Shown here piece after piece: positions 1 through 7,957 of a stretch of DNA of 33,429 bases (the stretch's first letter is position 1; each line of letters opens with the position of its first letter). The position numbers were made by a program, and so were the translations under genes. The notes under the pieces are model-generated. The model had not been told where the DNA came from. It ran no database searches and worked only from the letters and a program-made list of their open reading frames with translations. Origin of the DNA: CAZMFZ01 sp964565665 (lineage in GTDB: Bacteria > Bacteroidota > Bacteroidia > Cytophagales > UBA9547). The DNA lies in NCBI GenBank assembly GCA_964565665.1, contig CAZMFZ010000026.1, forward strand, positions 1 to 33,429, in the 5' to 3' direction.

Positions 1-92
1 ATATTATTAGCATTGAGTGTTTTAATAATCGGTTCAAGATTTTCTTTATTGTAAACCGAGATTAAAGCAGCATTTATTTTCTTTAAAGACAT
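1..92 (-). CDS. purH: Bifunctional AICAR formyltransferase / IMP cyclohydrolase, N-terminal fragment
   Basis: Only the first 30 codons lie in the window; the gene runs off the left edge. Read on the minus strand from the ATG at 92-90, the peptide begins MSLKKINAALISVYNKENLE and continues PIIKTLNANN. This matches the start of PurH, whose first strand reads roughly 'ALISVxxKxxLEPI' in Bacteroidota. PurH carries out the last two steps of IMP synthesis in the cytoplasm: formylation of AICAR, then ring closure. A good promoter lies just upstream (139-112, minus) and the fic terminator lies between the two genes, so purH is probably transcribed on its own. The call rests on the N-terminus alone. 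Confidence 0.8.
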   Translation of the reverse strand, partial: MSLKKINAALISVYNKENLEPIIKTLNANN

Positions 93-111
93 ATTGCAAA
101 AATTAAGGCTG

Positions 112-142
112 CAAAGGTAAAAAAACTCAAATGGCTAGGAAA
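112..142 (-). promoter_or_regulatory. Bacteroidota-type promoter for purH
   Basis: On the minus strand, TTTC (142-139), a 19-nt spacer and TACCTTTG (119-112) fit the Bacteroidota sigma-ABfr pattern (-33 TTTG-like, -7 TAnnTTTG). Transcription would begin around 104, giving a leader of about 12 nt before the purH ATG. The -33 box falls inside the loop of the fic terminator hairpin. Confidence 0.6.
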
Positions 143-166
143 CTATATTTGAAAAATTAGCCATTT
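122..166 (-). terminator. Rho-independent terminator downstream of the Fic gene
   Basis: On the minus strand AAATGGCTA (166-158) pairs perfectly with TAGCCATTT (137-129) around a 20-nt loop, followed by GAGTTTTTTT. It starts a few bases after the fic stop codon, which fits an intrinsic terminator. The long loop makes it less than ideal. Confidence 0.55.
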
Positions 167-170
167 TAAA

Positions 171-1301
171 TCATTCCGCCAATATGCGATAGAGTTCTAA
201 ATTCGAATAATAATGATGCCCGCTAATTACTCGTTTTTCACATATCTTCATCTCTACCAATTTATTCAGATATTCTCTGGCTGTATTTTCAGCATATATT
301 CCCTTATCAGTAAAGTGCTTTACTTTGGTAAATGGCTGCACAAATATCATTTCTACCAACAATTGAGGTCTTCTGATTTGGGTATCTTTTTTCAAAGCAT
401 CTAAAATGGCATCTTTGGCGGCTACAATATCTGTTATTTTGTCGTAAGTAAGGCGAGCTGTTACTTCTACAGCTGAGAGCATATACATTATCCAGCGTTT
501 CCAATCGCCTCTTTGCGATACACCAGCCAGTAAGGCATAATAATCGTCTTTATTATCGATAATATACCTGCTCAAGTATAAAATGGGAATGTCTAGCAAG
601 CCTTTGTTTACCAAATAATTTATATTGAATACCCTGCCAATTCTGCCATTTCCATCTCTGAATGGATGGATAGCCTCAAATTGATAATGCCCCATAGCCA
701 TTTTGATGATGGGGTCAATTTTATATTCAATATCATCATTCATAAAATTGCATAATTTTTGAAGTTTGTCTTCAATTATGCCTACACCTCTTGGAGGCGT
801 ATAGGCAACCTTACCTGCATTTGGGCCTGTGCCACCCGTTTTTATCACTATTTGAGCTAAAGGTGATCGAATGCCATCACTCGCCTGCTTTACTACTTTA
901 TATAAATCCACAAAATATGCACTGCTTATTCCCTCTCTCTCCCTCAAAAAATTATGTCCGTTCCATAATGCCTCTCTATAATATAATACTTCTTTTGTAC
1001 GATTGTCCATTACATCAACCTGATCTTCGCTAAATGCTTTGTACAATTCATCATCGGTAGTAAAAATATTTTCAATAGCACTTGAAGCTTTCGCTTCTTG
1101 CAAACTTATTGTATTGATGAGAATGCCCTGATTGGGTATGGCTATGCTTCGGCCCTGTAGCTTTCCGAGCGATAGTTTAGTTTCGCCCAGTTTATCCATT
1201 ATCTCAGCTGTGTAGAATAAATCTTTATCGATTGGCAAATCAGGTAGGTTGTTCCAAGGATTATTTCTATCAGGATTAATTCTATAGGCCATTTTAGACA
1301 T
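171..1301 (-). CDS. Fic-domain AMP-transferase, class II (self-inhibited), with C-terminal winged-helix-like region
   Basis: The protein has 376 residues. Fic proteins usually transfer AMP from ATP to a hydroxyl of a target protein. The core motif HPFRDGNGRIGR is at 212-223 with the catalytic His212 and the ATP-binding DGNGR. An N-terminal inhibitory helix with the (S/T)xxxE(G/N) signature is visible as SSAIEN at 73-78. Its Glu77 would block the ATP site, placing the protein in class II, where the inhibitor is part of the same chain, so no antitoxin gene is needed and none is visible. Residues from about 305 on (KKDTQIRRPQLLVEMIF, then TAREYLNKLVE) look like the winged helix seen in many Fic/DUF4172-type proteins. 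Two starts are possible: the ATG at 1301-1299, which lies in the 70-bp repeat phase, or the ATG at 1292-1290 (MAYRINP). The target cannot be read from the sequence. Confidence 0.95.
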   Translation of the reverse strand: MSKMAYRINPDRNNPWNNLPDLPIDKDLFYTAEIMDKLGETKLSLGKLQGRSIAIPNQGILINTISLQEAKASSAIENIFTTDDELYKAFSEDQVDVMDNRTKEVLYYREALWNGHNFLREREGISSAYFVDLYKVVKQASDGIRSPLAQIVIKTGGTGPNAGKVAYTPPRGVGIIEDKLQKLCNFMNDDIEYKIDPIIKMAMGHYQFEAIHPFRDGNGRIGRVFNINYLVNKGLLDIPILYLSRYIIDNKDDYYALLAGVSQRGDWKRWIMYMLSAVEVTARLTYDKITDIVAAKDAILDALKKDTQIRRPQLLVEMIFVQPFTKVKHFTDKGIYAENTAREYLNKLVEMKICEKRVISGHHYYSNLELYRILAE

Positions 1302-1734
1302 TAATAAAGTTTAAGTTTTAATGTTTACTAGAATTCAGACCTCAAATATACTCTAAATTCTATAGTAAACATTAATAAGACAGTAAATCATGGTTTAACT
1401 ATGTTCTATACCTTAAAACGAGGTAAAATTGTTAAGTAAACATTAAAAATACTTAATAATAGTGTTTGATAAGAAAAAGTCTCTCATTTTAACGTCAAAA
1501 ACGTAGTAAACATTAAATATTTTTTATTTTAATGTTTTATAGAAATTAGCCGTTAAAACAGGGCAAGAATTTCATTTCTACCTTAATACAATTAGGTTTT
1601 AATGTTTACCAAAATTCAGACCTTAAAACAAGACTTAAAGTAGTTGCAAACATTAAAATGTTGACCAATAAATGTTTGTTGGATTATGGCATCAAAATGC
1701 TATAATAAGAGATAGCGACATTAAATAAGGTTGA
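1290..1734. repeat. Degenerate ~70-bp tandem repeat array with inverted half-sites
   Basis: Units begin near 1316, 1386, 1457, 1527, 1597 and 1667, a spacing of 70-71 bp. The best-kept units start TTTTAATGTTTACYARAATT and continue with CAGACCTTAAAACA (1316-1345, 1527-1560, 1597-1630). Each unit carries the reverse half-site near its far end: GTAAACATTAA or a variant, with its central C at 1370, 1441, 1511 and 1651, weaker at 1581 and 1719. Adjacent units therefore meet in a dyad GTAAACATTAA-N11-TTTTAATGTTT. The same phase places C1299 of the fic start codon (CATTAATAAA, plus strand) exactly 71 bp before C1370, so the array appears to run into the fic gene. There is no coding sense I would trust. 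Whether it is an operator array, a minisatellite or the remains of small palindromic elements cannot be decided from the sequence. Confidence 0.8.
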
Positions 1735-1917
1735 GTCTTGTTTTTAATAACTCAAAAAAAACCTACTATTAGAAATTGAACCATAGATTGGTATTGAGAG
1801 TTATGAGGGTCGGAATGAAAAAAGTTTGAATACTTTCAGTCTTCTGGCTAACAATTCTCAAATAGTACAAAAAATTTATAGCCACGAGATAGCTATCGTG
1901 GGCATTTCTCAGAAATT
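1735..1917. other. Intergenic region upstream of bshA, with a bulged palindrome
   Basis: This stretch follows the 70-bp repeats and holds no credible gene. At 1882-1900 there is a near-perfect palindrome, CCACGAGATAGCTATCGTGG, in which CCACGA-G-ATAG faces CTATCGTGG with one bulged G. It ends 17 nt before the bshA ATG and could fold in the leader RNA or bind a dimeric regulator. I find no clean TAnnTTTG box here. Confidence 0.4.
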
Positions 1918-3048
1918 ATGAAAATAGGAATAGTTTGTTATCCAACATTTGGCGGGAGCGGAGTTGTGGCCACGGAATTAGGCATTGCACTTGCTAAAAA
2001 TGGCCATAAAGTGCATTTTATCACCTATTCGCAACCCAGCAGACTCGATTTCTTTAATGAGAATATTTTTTATCACGAGGTCGTTACTTTCAAGTATCCA
2101 TTATTTGAATATTCACCTTACGAATTGGCATTGGCAAGCAAAATGGTGGGAGTGGTAGAGCATGAAAATCTAGATTTATTGCATGTGCATTATGCTATTC
2201 CACACGCTTCGGCAGCTTATATGGCAAAGCAAATATTGAAAACAAAGGGAATTTACATTCCGGTAGTGACTACACTTCATGGCACAGACATTACTTTAGT
2301 GGGTAAAGATGCCTCATTTGAGCCAGTGGTTACTTTTAGTATTAACCAATCGGATATGGTAACGGCTGTTTCTGAAGATCTGAAAAAAAGTACGTACAAG
2401 CTTTTTAATATCCATAAGGATATAGATGTAATTCCAAATTTTATCGACCTCACCAAATTCAGCAAACAGAAAAAAGACCACTTCAAAAAGGCAATATGCC
2501 CTGCTGGTGAAAAGCTGATAGTTCACATTTCCAATTTTAGAAAAGTGAAAAAGATTGATGATGTGATAAAAATTTTCAACCTTATTCAGAAACAATTGCC
2601 TTCAAAGCTATTGATGATTGGCGATGGCCCGGAAAGAGGGATGGCTGAAAATATGTGCAGAGAATTTGGCATTGATAATGATGTGCGGTTTCTCGGAAAG
2701 CTGGAAGCGGTAGAAGAAGTGCTTTCGGTAGCCGATTTATTTTTATTGCCTTCAGAAACGGAAAGTTTTGGATTGGCAGCACTAGAGGCTATGGCTTGCG
2801 AAGTGCCGGTAATTGCATCAAATGCAGGTGGAATTCCCGAATTGATTGTGAATGGTGTAAGTGGCTATATGAGCGAAGTGGGCAACGTAGAGGATATGGC
2901 TAGAAACGCACTTTTTGTGCTGCAAGATGCGAACTTGCCCAAGTTTAAAGCAGCAGCTCTATTGCGAGCAAAAGATTTTTCATTGGATAAAATATTGCCA
3001 ATGTATGAGCAGGTATATGAAAAAGCGCTGCAACAGGAATTGGTATAA
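1918..3048 (+). CDS. bshA: N-acetyl-alpha-D-glucosaminyl L-malate synthase (bacillithiol step 1)
   Basis: This 376-residue GT4 (GT-B fold) enzyme joins GlcNAc from UDP-GlcNAc to L-malate, the first step of bacillithiol synthesis in the cytoplasm. Family signatures are plain: the N-terminal MKIGIVCYPTFGGSGVVATE with the GGSG loop at 12-15, HVHYAIPHA near 89-97, HGTDIT at 121-126, VIPNFID near 171-177, and the GT4 donor-site motif ESFGLAALE (Glu282 to Glu290). The length is that of a full BshA. The other genes of the pathway (bshB, bshC) are not in the window. The next gene starts 66 bp downstream on the same strand. Confidence 0.95.
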   Translation: MKIGIVCYPTFGGSGVVATELGIALAKNGHKVHFITYSQPSRLDFFNENIFYHEVVTFKYPLFEYSPYELALASKMVGVVEHENLDLLHVHYAIPHASAAYMAKQILKTKGIYIPVVTTLHGTDITLVGKDASFEPVVTFSINQSDMVTAVSEDLKKSTYKLFNIHKDIDVIPNFIDLTKFSKQKKDHFKKAICPAGEKLIVHISNFRKVKKIDDVIKIFNLIQKQLPSKLLMIGDGPERGMAENMCREFGIDNDVRFLGKLEAVEEVLSVADLFLLPSETESFGLAALEAMACEVPVIASNAGGIPELIVNGVSGYMSEVGNVEDMARNALFVLQDANLPKFKAAALLRAKDFSLDKILPMYEQVYEKALQQELV

Positions 3049-3114
3049 TGTTTTTTTTGTAGTCTGCTTGCTTTGCAATTTTTTGCCAAATTGCGGTGTT
3101 TTTAATTCATTTAA

Positions 3115-4761
3115 ATGAATAATCTTTTTTCTAGGCTGAATCTGGCTCTCATTTTTTCGGCCATTGGTTTGGTATATATTTTTGGAATGTTTATAGATGT
3201 AATGGATATTGACGCTGCTCAATACGCGTCTATTTCACGAGAAATGCTTTATTTTCAAGATTTTCTACAGATAAAAAACAGATTGGTAGATTATTTAGAC
3301 AAACCTCCACTACTATTTTGGCTTTCTTCTCTTTCATTTTGGGTATTTGGCATTTCAAATTGGGCTTACAAACTTCCATCTGTATTATTTTCAGTTTTAG
3401 CTATTTATTCTACTTATCGCTTTGCGAAAATATACTACCCAAAAGAGGTGTCTATTCTTTCGGCAATTGTGTTGGCTACCTGTCAGGCATATTTTTTGAT
3501 CAATAACGATGTACGAACCGATACCATTCTCATTGGCTGTATTGCATTTGCCTCTTGGCATTTGGCAGCATATTTACAACAGAAAACATGGCAAAGCTTT
3601 ATTTGTGCATTTATTGGCATTGGGCTAGCTATGCTTTCAAAAGGCCCGCTAGGGCTTATGGTGCCTGTATTGGGCTTTGGAATAGACCTACTTCTAAAAA
3701 GAGAGTTTAAAAAAATATTTCAATGGCAATGGCTCATTGGCTTAGTCGTTATCGCAATTGTCTTATTTCCAATGTGTTACGGCTTGTATGGCCAATTCGG
3801 GATCAAAGGGCTACAGGTTTATTTTTGGGATCAAAGCTTTGGCAGGGTCACAGGCAGCAATACCGCTTGGCAAAATGATGTAGGGCCATTTTTTCTTTTC
3901 CATTCATTTCTATGGTCGTTTTTGCCTTGGCCATTGGTATTTCTAGCTGCTTTTTATCTGAAAATAAAAACACTGTGGGTTGAAAAATTTAAGGTTTCAA
4001 GCCAACAAGAATATATTACTGTAGGGGCAATTCTATTTTCTTATCTCATTTTATCAAGAAGTTTGTATCAATTGCCACACTATATATATGGTATTTTGCC
4101 GTTTGCAGCTGTGCTTACGGCTTCATTTACAATGAATTTTTTATCACAAAATGTAAAATGGGCGAACGGATTTAACATTACCCAAATAATAGTTTGTATT
4201 GGCCTTTGGTCGGTATGTGGTTTGCTTACTTTTTTGTGTTTTACTCCTTCATTGCCAATAATAGTTTTGTTTGGGCTTATTGTAGGCGTATTCATTTTAT
4301 TCATATTCAAAAAAGAGTATGTTTCTGTCAATAGATTGATAGTGATTTGCTGCATTACTGCCATTGGTGTTAATTTTTTTATGAACATGCACATTTACCC
4401 TTCTATTTTAAAATATCAACCTAGCAGGGAAATAGCTGCTTATTTGAAATCAAAAAATGTAGATGAGCCGCATTTTTTTGTGTTCAATGAATATGCCTTT
4501 TATTCACAAGATTTCTACACTCGTTTCATCACCAAAGAAGTGTACAATACGCAATACTTCGACTCTCTAGTTGTGGGAGATGCCTATTATTGCTACACTA
4601 ATACTAAAGGTTTGGATAAAATGAAAAGTGGAAATATTGATTTTCAAGTGGCTAAAGTTTTTGAAGATTACAGAGTTACGAAGCTTTCATTGGCATTTTT
4701 AAATCCTGCAACCCGTAGCGGTGTTATTTCTAAAAAGTACTTGGTAAAATTTATAAAATAA
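3115..4761 (+). CDS. ArnT/PMT-type membrane glycosyltransferase
   Basis: This 548-residue protein has about a dozen hydrophobic segments. It belongs to the GT-C superfamily that moves sugars from polyprenyl-phosphate carriers onto lipids or proteins on the outer side of the inner membrane. The first outer loop has the acidic catalytic motif DIDAAQYASISREML (31-45), matching the ArnT pattern DEARYAEISREM, with Asp33 as the probable catalytic residue. It is followed by DKPPLLFW (62-69), NDVRTD (131-136) and SKGPLG (175-180), all typical of ArnT-like proteins. The C-terminal part from about 430 is a soluble periplasmic domain. Donor and acceptor cannot be told; lipid A modification is only one option. 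It follows bshA by 66 bp, with no obvious shared function. Confidence 0.85.
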   Translation: MNNLFSRLNLALIFSAIGLVYIFGMFIDVMDIDAAQYASISREMLYFQDFLQIKNRLVDYLDKPPLLFWLSSLSFWVFGISNWAYKLPSVLFSVLAIYSTYRFAKIYYPKEVSILSAIVLATCQAYFLINNDVRTDTILIGCIAFASWHLAAYLQQKTWQSFICAFIGIGLAMLSKGPLGLMVPVLGFGIDLLLKREFKKIFQWQWLIGLVVIAIVLFPMCYGLYGQFGIKGLQVYFWDQSFGRVTGSNTAWQNDVGPFFLFHSFLWSFLPWPLVFLAAFYLKIKTLWVEKFKVSSQQEYITVGAILFSYLILSRSLYQLPHYIYGILPFAAVLTASFTMNFLSQNVKWANGFNITQIIVCIGLWSVCGLLTFLCFTPSLPIIVLFGLIVGVFILFIFKKEYVSVNRLIVICCITAIGVNFFMNMHIYPSILKYQPSREIAAYLKSKNVDEPHFFVFNEYAFYSQDFYTRFITKEVYNTQYFDSLVVGDAYYCYTNTKGLDKMKSGNIDFQVAKVFEDYRVTKLSLAFLNPATRSGVISKKYLVKFIK

Positions 4762-4791
4762 TTGCAGCAAAGAAAATTACTATTTTTTATT

Positions 4792-4830
4792 AAAAGTATT
4801 CAATTTAGTATGTGAATACTTTTATATTTG
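4792..4830 (+). promoter_or_regulatory. Inverted repeat abutting a TAnnTTTG promoter of the symporter gene
   Basis: A perfect 11-bp inverted repeat, AAAAGTATTCA (4792-4802) and TGAATACTTTT (4813-4823), surrounds a 10-nt loop. It overlaps by one base the -7 box TATATTTG (4823-4830). It could be an operator that shuts the promoter when bound, or a hairpin that ends transcription of the upstream glycosyltransferase. Transcription would begin near 4837, leaving a leader of about 60 nt before the ATG at 4897. Confidence 0.55.
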
Positions 4831-4896
4831 CGGCTCTTTTTTAAGAATTGATTTCTATCATCGAATAATTTTGTAATTCATTAACACTCAGTCCAA

Positions 4897-6468
4897 ATGA
4901 ACTTTGCTCCTTTAGATATTTTTGTATTTGTAGCCTATATCGTACTCATAATTACGGTGGCCATGTTTGTGAGTCGCAAGAAAAAAGGAGAGGTACAAAC
5001 CACACGCGACTACTTTTTAGCAGGCAATACCCTTCCTTGGTGGGCTATTGGCACTTCACTTATTGCAGCCAATATTTCAGCAGAGCAATTGATTGGAATG
5101 ACGGGGGATGGATTTACCGTAGGTTTGGCCGTGGCCTCTTACGAGCTAATGGCAGCAGCCACACTTTTAGTAGTAGCCAAATACTTTTTACCTATTTTTC
5201 TTGAGAAGAAAATATACTCAATGCCTCAATTTCTTGACATTAGATATGATGGCAGAGTTCGCACGATGATGGCTGTATTGTGGCTGTTTCTATATGTGTT
5301 TGTCAATTTGACTTCCATTATGTACTTGGGGGCGGTATGTATAAAAGCAGTGTTTGGTATACCATTAGTTACTGCAATTGTGTGCATTGCCGCATTTTCA
5401 GCAGTTTATACCATTTTGGGTGGATTGAAGGCAATTGCCTATACCGATTTTATACAGGTAGCATTTTTAGTAGTTGGCGGATTAATTACCTCTTATCTAG
5501 CGCTCAATAAATTTTCAGGTGGTGCAGGAATAATTGATGGCTTGGGAATGCTAACTAAGGCAGTACCTGAGAAGTTTGATTTGATATTTACGCCCGACCA
5601 TCAATTTTATAGCTATTTACCAGGGTTATTTTTGATTATTGGTCCCATGTGGATTATCAATCTTAATTATTGGGGCTGCAATCAATATATTACCCAACGT
5701 GCTTTAGCAGCCAAAAGCCTTGATGAAGCCCAAAAAGGATTGATTTTTGCAGGATTTTTGAAATTATTGATGCCAATGATTGTGGTTCTTCCTGGAATAA
5801 TTGCTTTTGCTTTGAATGCCCCTATTCAGAAACAAGATGAAACTTATCCTTGGTTGTTGAATACTTTTCTTTTTCCAGGTGTGAAAGGAATCGCGTTTGC
5901 TGCATTGGTTGCTGCGGTTGTAGGTGCTTTAAGCTCAAAAACCAATAGCATCGCTACCATTTTCACCATGGATATTTATAAAAATTTCTTCGGCAAAAAT
6001 GCCTCTGAAAAGCATTTGGTAACAGTAGGCAGGTTGAGCATGGCTATTTCTTTGGTAATAGGTGTGTTGGTAGCTCCGCAAATTGAAAACTTTGGTGGCG
6101 GCTTCAAATTCATTCAAGAGTTTACAGGATTTTTCAGCCCGGGAATATTTGCCATATTTATATTTGGTTTGTTTTGGAAACGTGCCAATGCGCAAGCCGC
6201 ATTTTGGGTAGCTATTCTCACATTGCCAACCTCACTTATTTTCTATTATGTGCCTGTGCTTTACGAAATTCCATTCATCATTCGTATGGGCTGGGTATTC
6301 TTAATATTGTCAGCGGTATTGGTTTCTATCAGCTTGGCGACCAAACAAGAATCCGACCCCAAAGCTATTATTTATGCTCCCAATTTGTTTAAAACAAGCA
6401 AGGTATTCAATATTGGGGCTATTGTAATTATCGCTTTTCTAGTAGTTATTTACTATATATTTTGGTAG
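4897..6468 (+). CDS. Sodium/solute symporter (SSS family), vSGLT-like sugar transporter
   Basis: This 523-residue inner-membrane protein has the 13-14 hydrophobic segments of the SSS family. It resembles the Vibrio Na+/galactose symporter closely along its length: DYFLAGNTLPWWAIGTSLIA (38-57), ANISAEQLIG (58-67), NYWGCNQYITQRALAAKS (257-274), and ALSSKTNSIATIFTMDIYK (344-362, with the Ser-Ser of the Na2 site). Residues that line the sugar pocket in vSGLT, as I recall them (Asn64, Gln69, Glu88, Asn260, Tyr263, Lys294, Gln428), have identical counterparts here: Asn59, Gln64, Glu83, Asn255, Tyr258, Lys289 and Gln407. Uptake of a hexose such as galactose or glucose is therefore likely. It converges on the aldose 1-epimerase gene, which interconverts sugar anomers. 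Confidence 0.93.
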   Translation: MNFAPLDIFVFVAYIVLIITVAMFVSRKKKGEVQTTRDYFLAGNTLPWWAIGTSLIAANISAEQLIGMTGDGFTVGLAVASYELMAAATLLVVAKYFLPIFLEKKIYSMPQFLDIRYDGRVRTMMAVLWLFLYVFVNLTSIMYLGAVCIKAVFGIPLVTAIVCIAAFSAVYTILGGLKAIAYTDFIQVAFLVVGGLITSYLALNKFSGGAGIIDGLGMLTKAVPEKFDLIFTPDHQFYSYLPGLFLIIGPMWIINLNYWGCNQYITQRALAAKSLDEAQKGLIFAGFLKLLMPMIVVLPGIIAFALNAPIQKQDETYPWLLNTFLFPGVKGIAFAALVAAVVGALSSKTNSIATIFTMDIYKNFFGKNASEKHLVTVGRLSMAISLVIGVLVAPQIENFGGGFKFIQEFTGFFSPGIFAIFIFGLFWKRANAQAAFWVAILTLPTSLIFYYVPVLYEIPFIIRMGWVFLILSAVLVSISLATKQESDPKAIIYAPNLFKTSKVFNIGAIVIIAFLVVIYYIFW

Positions 6469-6476
6469 GCTGTTCA

Positions 6477-6519
6477 ACACAAAAGAGGCTGTCTAATAAG
6501 GTAGCCTCTTTTGTGTTTT
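6477..6519 (+). terminator. Strong intrinsic terminator after the symporter gene
   Basis: ACACAAAAGAGGCT (6477-6490) pairs perfectly over 14 bp with AGCCTCTTTTGTGT (6503-6516) around a 12-nt loop, and the transcript continues into TTTA. It starts 8 bp after the symporter stop codon. Confidence 0.85.
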
Positions 6520-6562
6520 ATATATTCTAAGACAATTTCATTGACTAAAGCAATGTTTACAG

Positions 6563-6600
6563 AACCTCATCCCTTACCCTTCTCCTACAGAGAAGGGATT
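6563..6600. repeat. Short palindromic intergenic repeat element
   Basis: ACCTCATCCCTTA is followed by CCCTTCTC (6577-6584), loop CTACA, and GAGAAGGG (6590-6597), an 8-bp perfect stem. From memory this resembles the dispersed 'CTCATCCC...CCCTTCTCC-loop-GGAGAAGGG' elements scattered between genes in many Bacteroidota and cyanobacteria. It sits between the convergent symporter and epimerase genes. Confidence 0.5.
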
Positions 6601-6681
6601 TAAGTGTTAAGTTAACGACATTTATTTCAAGAAAGAATTTTAAAAAGTTCTAAAATATCCTTCTCCAGCAATTATTATTTA

Positions 6682-7875
6682 TTATTTTGCTGAAAACTTG
6701 TAAACAGTACAGCTATTATATGTCTGACTTGGGTTTAATATAACTGAAGGAAAGTTGCGCTGATTTGGAGAATTTGGGAAATGTTGGGTTTCCAGACAAA
6801 ATCCACTTCTTCTATTATAAACTTTACCTCCAAATCCAATATTGCTGCCATTTAAAAAATTGCCTGTATAGAATTGAATACCAGGTTCGGTGGTAAATAC
6901 TTCTAAAAATCTCCCTGAAGTAGGTTCATAAACTGTAGCTGCCAGTATTAGACTGTCGCTCGACTTATTAAGCACCCAAGTATGATCAAAACCAGCTCCA
7001 TACCCAATTTGTGTGTTATCATCATCAATATGTATTCCAATTGCAATAGGGGTGCTAAAATCGAAAGGTGTATTTTTTACTTCCTGTAAAATTCCTGTTG
7101 GAATCAATGTTTTATCAACTGGTACAAATTTATCTGCGTTTATATAGAGCTCATGTGAAAGTACATCTGATGAATCACCATTCAAATTAAAATAGGTGTG
7201 GTTTGTGAGGTTTACTACCGTTGCTTCATCTGTAGTCGCACTATAATTTATCTGAAGGCTATTGTCATCTTTGAGGGTGTAAATAACCTCAGTTTTCAAA
7301 TTGCCAGGGTACCCTTCTTCCATATTTACACTCAAGTAGGTTAATCTTAGCGATTTTGAGCCATTTTCAGATTCAACTATTTCTGCACTCCATAATGCTT
7401 TATCAAATCCTCTTGTGCCACCATGCAGAGAATTTCCTTCGTTATTGATGGCCAAATTATACTCATTATCATTCAAAGTAAATTTCCCTTTAGCAATTCG
7501 GTTTCCATATCGGCCTATTATAGCACCAAAATAAGGGTGAGGTTTTAGATAGGTTGAGAGAGAATCGAAGCCTAAATTTATATGGCTAAGTTTTCCATTT
7601 TTATCGGGCGTTTCTATTGAAACGATGATGCCTCCGAAATTTGTAATTTTAATTTTTACGCCATTTGTGTTGGTAAGGGTGTACAAATAGGCGGAAGTGC
7701 TGTCATCTATTATCCCAAAAACAACTTTTGAAATGGTATTCACTTTTGATTCAGTCACAATTTTTGCTGTTTTAGTTTCTTTTTTGCTGCAAGACGAAGT
7801 AAATATTAAACTACTAATACTTAATAAGAGTATTGGTAGCTGCTTTGATAATCTTAAATTTAGACTTGAATTCAT
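6682..7875 (-). CDS. galM: Aldose 1-epimerase (galactose mutarotase), lipoprotein form
   Basis: This 397-residue enzyme interconverts alpha and beta anomers of aldoses. The N-terminus is a lipoprotein signal (hydrophobic 12-25, then FTSSC with Cys29), so the mature enzyme should be anchored outside the cytoplasm, unlike the classical cytosolic GalM. Family features are in order: GRYGNRIAKGKF (121-132), NSLHGGTRGFDK (148-159), VNLTNHTYFNLNG (221-233) with the catalytic-acid-type His226, AGFDHTW (294-300) with the sugar-binding Asp297, and TTEPGIQFYTGN (328-339) with the likely base Glu330. It starts 82 bp downstream of the GH125 gene on the same strand, so the two may share a transcript. An extracytoplasmic mutarotase would feed the correct anomer to a sugar transporter such as the one encoded next door. 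Confidence 0.93.
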   Translation of the reverse strand: MNSSLNLRLSKQLPILLLSISSLIFTSSCSKKETKTAKIVTESKVNTISKVVFGIIDDSTSAYLYTLTNTNGVKIKITNFGGIIVSIETPDKNGKLSHINLGFDSLSTYLKPHPYFGAIIGRYGNRIAKGKFTLNDNEYNLAINNEGNSLHGGTRGFDKALWSAEIVESENGSKSLRLTYLSVNMEEGYPGNLKTEVIYTLKDDNSLQINYSATTDEATVVNLTNHTYFNLNGDSSDVLSHELYINADKFVPVDKTLIPTGILQEVKNTPFDFSTPIAIGIHIDDDNTQIGYGAGFDHTWVLNKSSDSLILAATVYEPTSGRFLEVFTTEPGIQFYTGNFLNGSNIGFGGKVYNRRSGFCLETQHFPNSPNQRNFPSVILNPSQTYNSCTVYKFSAK

Positions 7876-7957
7876 TTTTGAGATTATTTAAGTAGATAGT
7901 TTTCCTTGTCCCTCAATAAATTTTCGTTAAAAGTTAAGTATTAAAAAAGTGATACAT

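Noticed and set aside
1316..1734. CRISPR array
   Set aside because: The 70-bp period is right for a repeat plus spacer, but both ends of each unit are conserved and form a dyad across the border, the units are degenerate, and no cas gene is present.
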